DNA of 15,411 nucleotides from Bacteroidota bacterium (GTDB taxonomy: Bacteria > Bacteroidota > Bacteroidia > Chitinophagales > LD1). The DNA lies in assembly GCA_018267435.1 (NCBI GenBank), contig JAFDYM010000217.1, forward strand, positions 1 through 15,411, written 5' to 3'. The notes beneath the pieces were generated by a model. That model was not told the DNA's origin. It searched no databases and saw nothing but the letters and a program-made list of their open reading frames with translations. The position numbers and the translations under genes were made by a program. Positions 15,250 through 15,411 of the stretch are shown here, in pieces. Position 1 is the stretch's first letter; every line of letters begins with the position of its first letter.

Positions 15250-15411
15250 ATAGCTTGAACGCAGCTATAAATATAAAAATTGTGCTAAAGCGAATCTTGA
15301 TATACCGCCTCGCCGTAGATTTCTATGACAAAACCAAAGCATTTGTATTATAGTTTTTCTCGTATGGCCTTTCTCTTTTAACGACTGCGATTACCCTCGC
15401 AATCAGCTTGT
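15250..15411. other. right-end segment without a supported gene
   Basis: No clear gene begins here. On the minus strand a frame open from the window edge stops at 15323 after 28 codons (ending KNYNTNALVLS) and could be the C-terminus of a gene beyond the edge, but it is too short to recognise and a comparable open frame exists on the plus strand. TATATTTA-like sequence just upstream of the hydrolase start (around 15262-15275, minus strand) is one base off the TAnnTTTG box. Confidence 0.3.

Noticed and set aside
15323..15411. C-terminus of a minus-strand gene at the right edge
   Set aside because: Twenty-eight open codons are expected by chance often enough, a similar open stretch exists on the plus strand, and the residues match no family I know.
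1..15411. CRISPR array, tRNA/rRNA gene, integrase, transposase or defence cassette
   Set aside because: I found no repeated spacers, no tRNA-like or rRNA sequence and no protein of these classes on either strand.

Overview
The window looks like a chromosomal stretch from a member of the Bacteroidota, most likely the Chitinophagia/Chitinophagaceae group. This rests on recalled protein families typical of that phylum: an RsmI-like methylase paralogue, a DUF3109 cysteine-rich protein, a DUF3089 hydrolase, a small EGF-like lipoprotein and a PBP1A with a lysine-rich tail. It also rests on weak or absent Shine-Dalgarno sequences, candidate TAnnTTTG -7 promoter boxes and GC-palindromic intergenic repeats. 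I see no rRNA, tRNA, CRISPR array, transposase, integrase or phage gene. The content is mostly ordinary housekeeping and envelope genes.

Layout. Positions 1-1097 (+) hold the C-terminal end of an L,D-transpeptidase and a phosphatidylserine-decarboxylase-family protein. Positions 1098-6872 (-) hold a run read right to left: PBP1A, RsmI-like methyltransferase, TauD/SyrP-like dioxygenase, BASS-type transporter and a secreted thermonuclease-like lipoprotein. Positions 6873-7215 are a repeat-rich non-coding gap. Positions 7216-10971 (-) hold a six-PAS soluble sensor histidine kinase and a DUF3109 protein. After that the strands alternate: a TraB/GumN protein (+), a YCII protein (-), a DUF3089 hydrolase (-), an EGF-like lipoprotein (+) and a secreted Ntn-type amidohydrolase fused to four membrane helices (-).

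How the genes relate. Several products act at the cell envelope: L,D-transpeptidase and PBP1A on peptidoglycan, the PSD-family protein near phospholipid metabolism, and several secreted proteins or lipoproteins. I see no single pathway or defence system linking them. The tightest coupling is the 4-bp overlap of the BASS transporter and nuclease genes, and the short spacing between the PBP1A tail and the methyltransferase.

Most notable: (1) the PBP1A frame runs into nine A residues, and a -1 shift there gives a 46-residue lysine-rich tail ending 8 nt before the next gene. This is either recoding/slippage or a homopolymer error. (2) The PSD-family protein has Asn where the conserved catalytic Asp (ADG motif) is expected. 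(3) Two perfect 22-bp palindromes, a pair of CCACGTGG sites, a C/G-rich hairpin and a 9-nt-periodic element occupy the intergenic gaps. (4) The kinase carries three tandemly related PAS modules.
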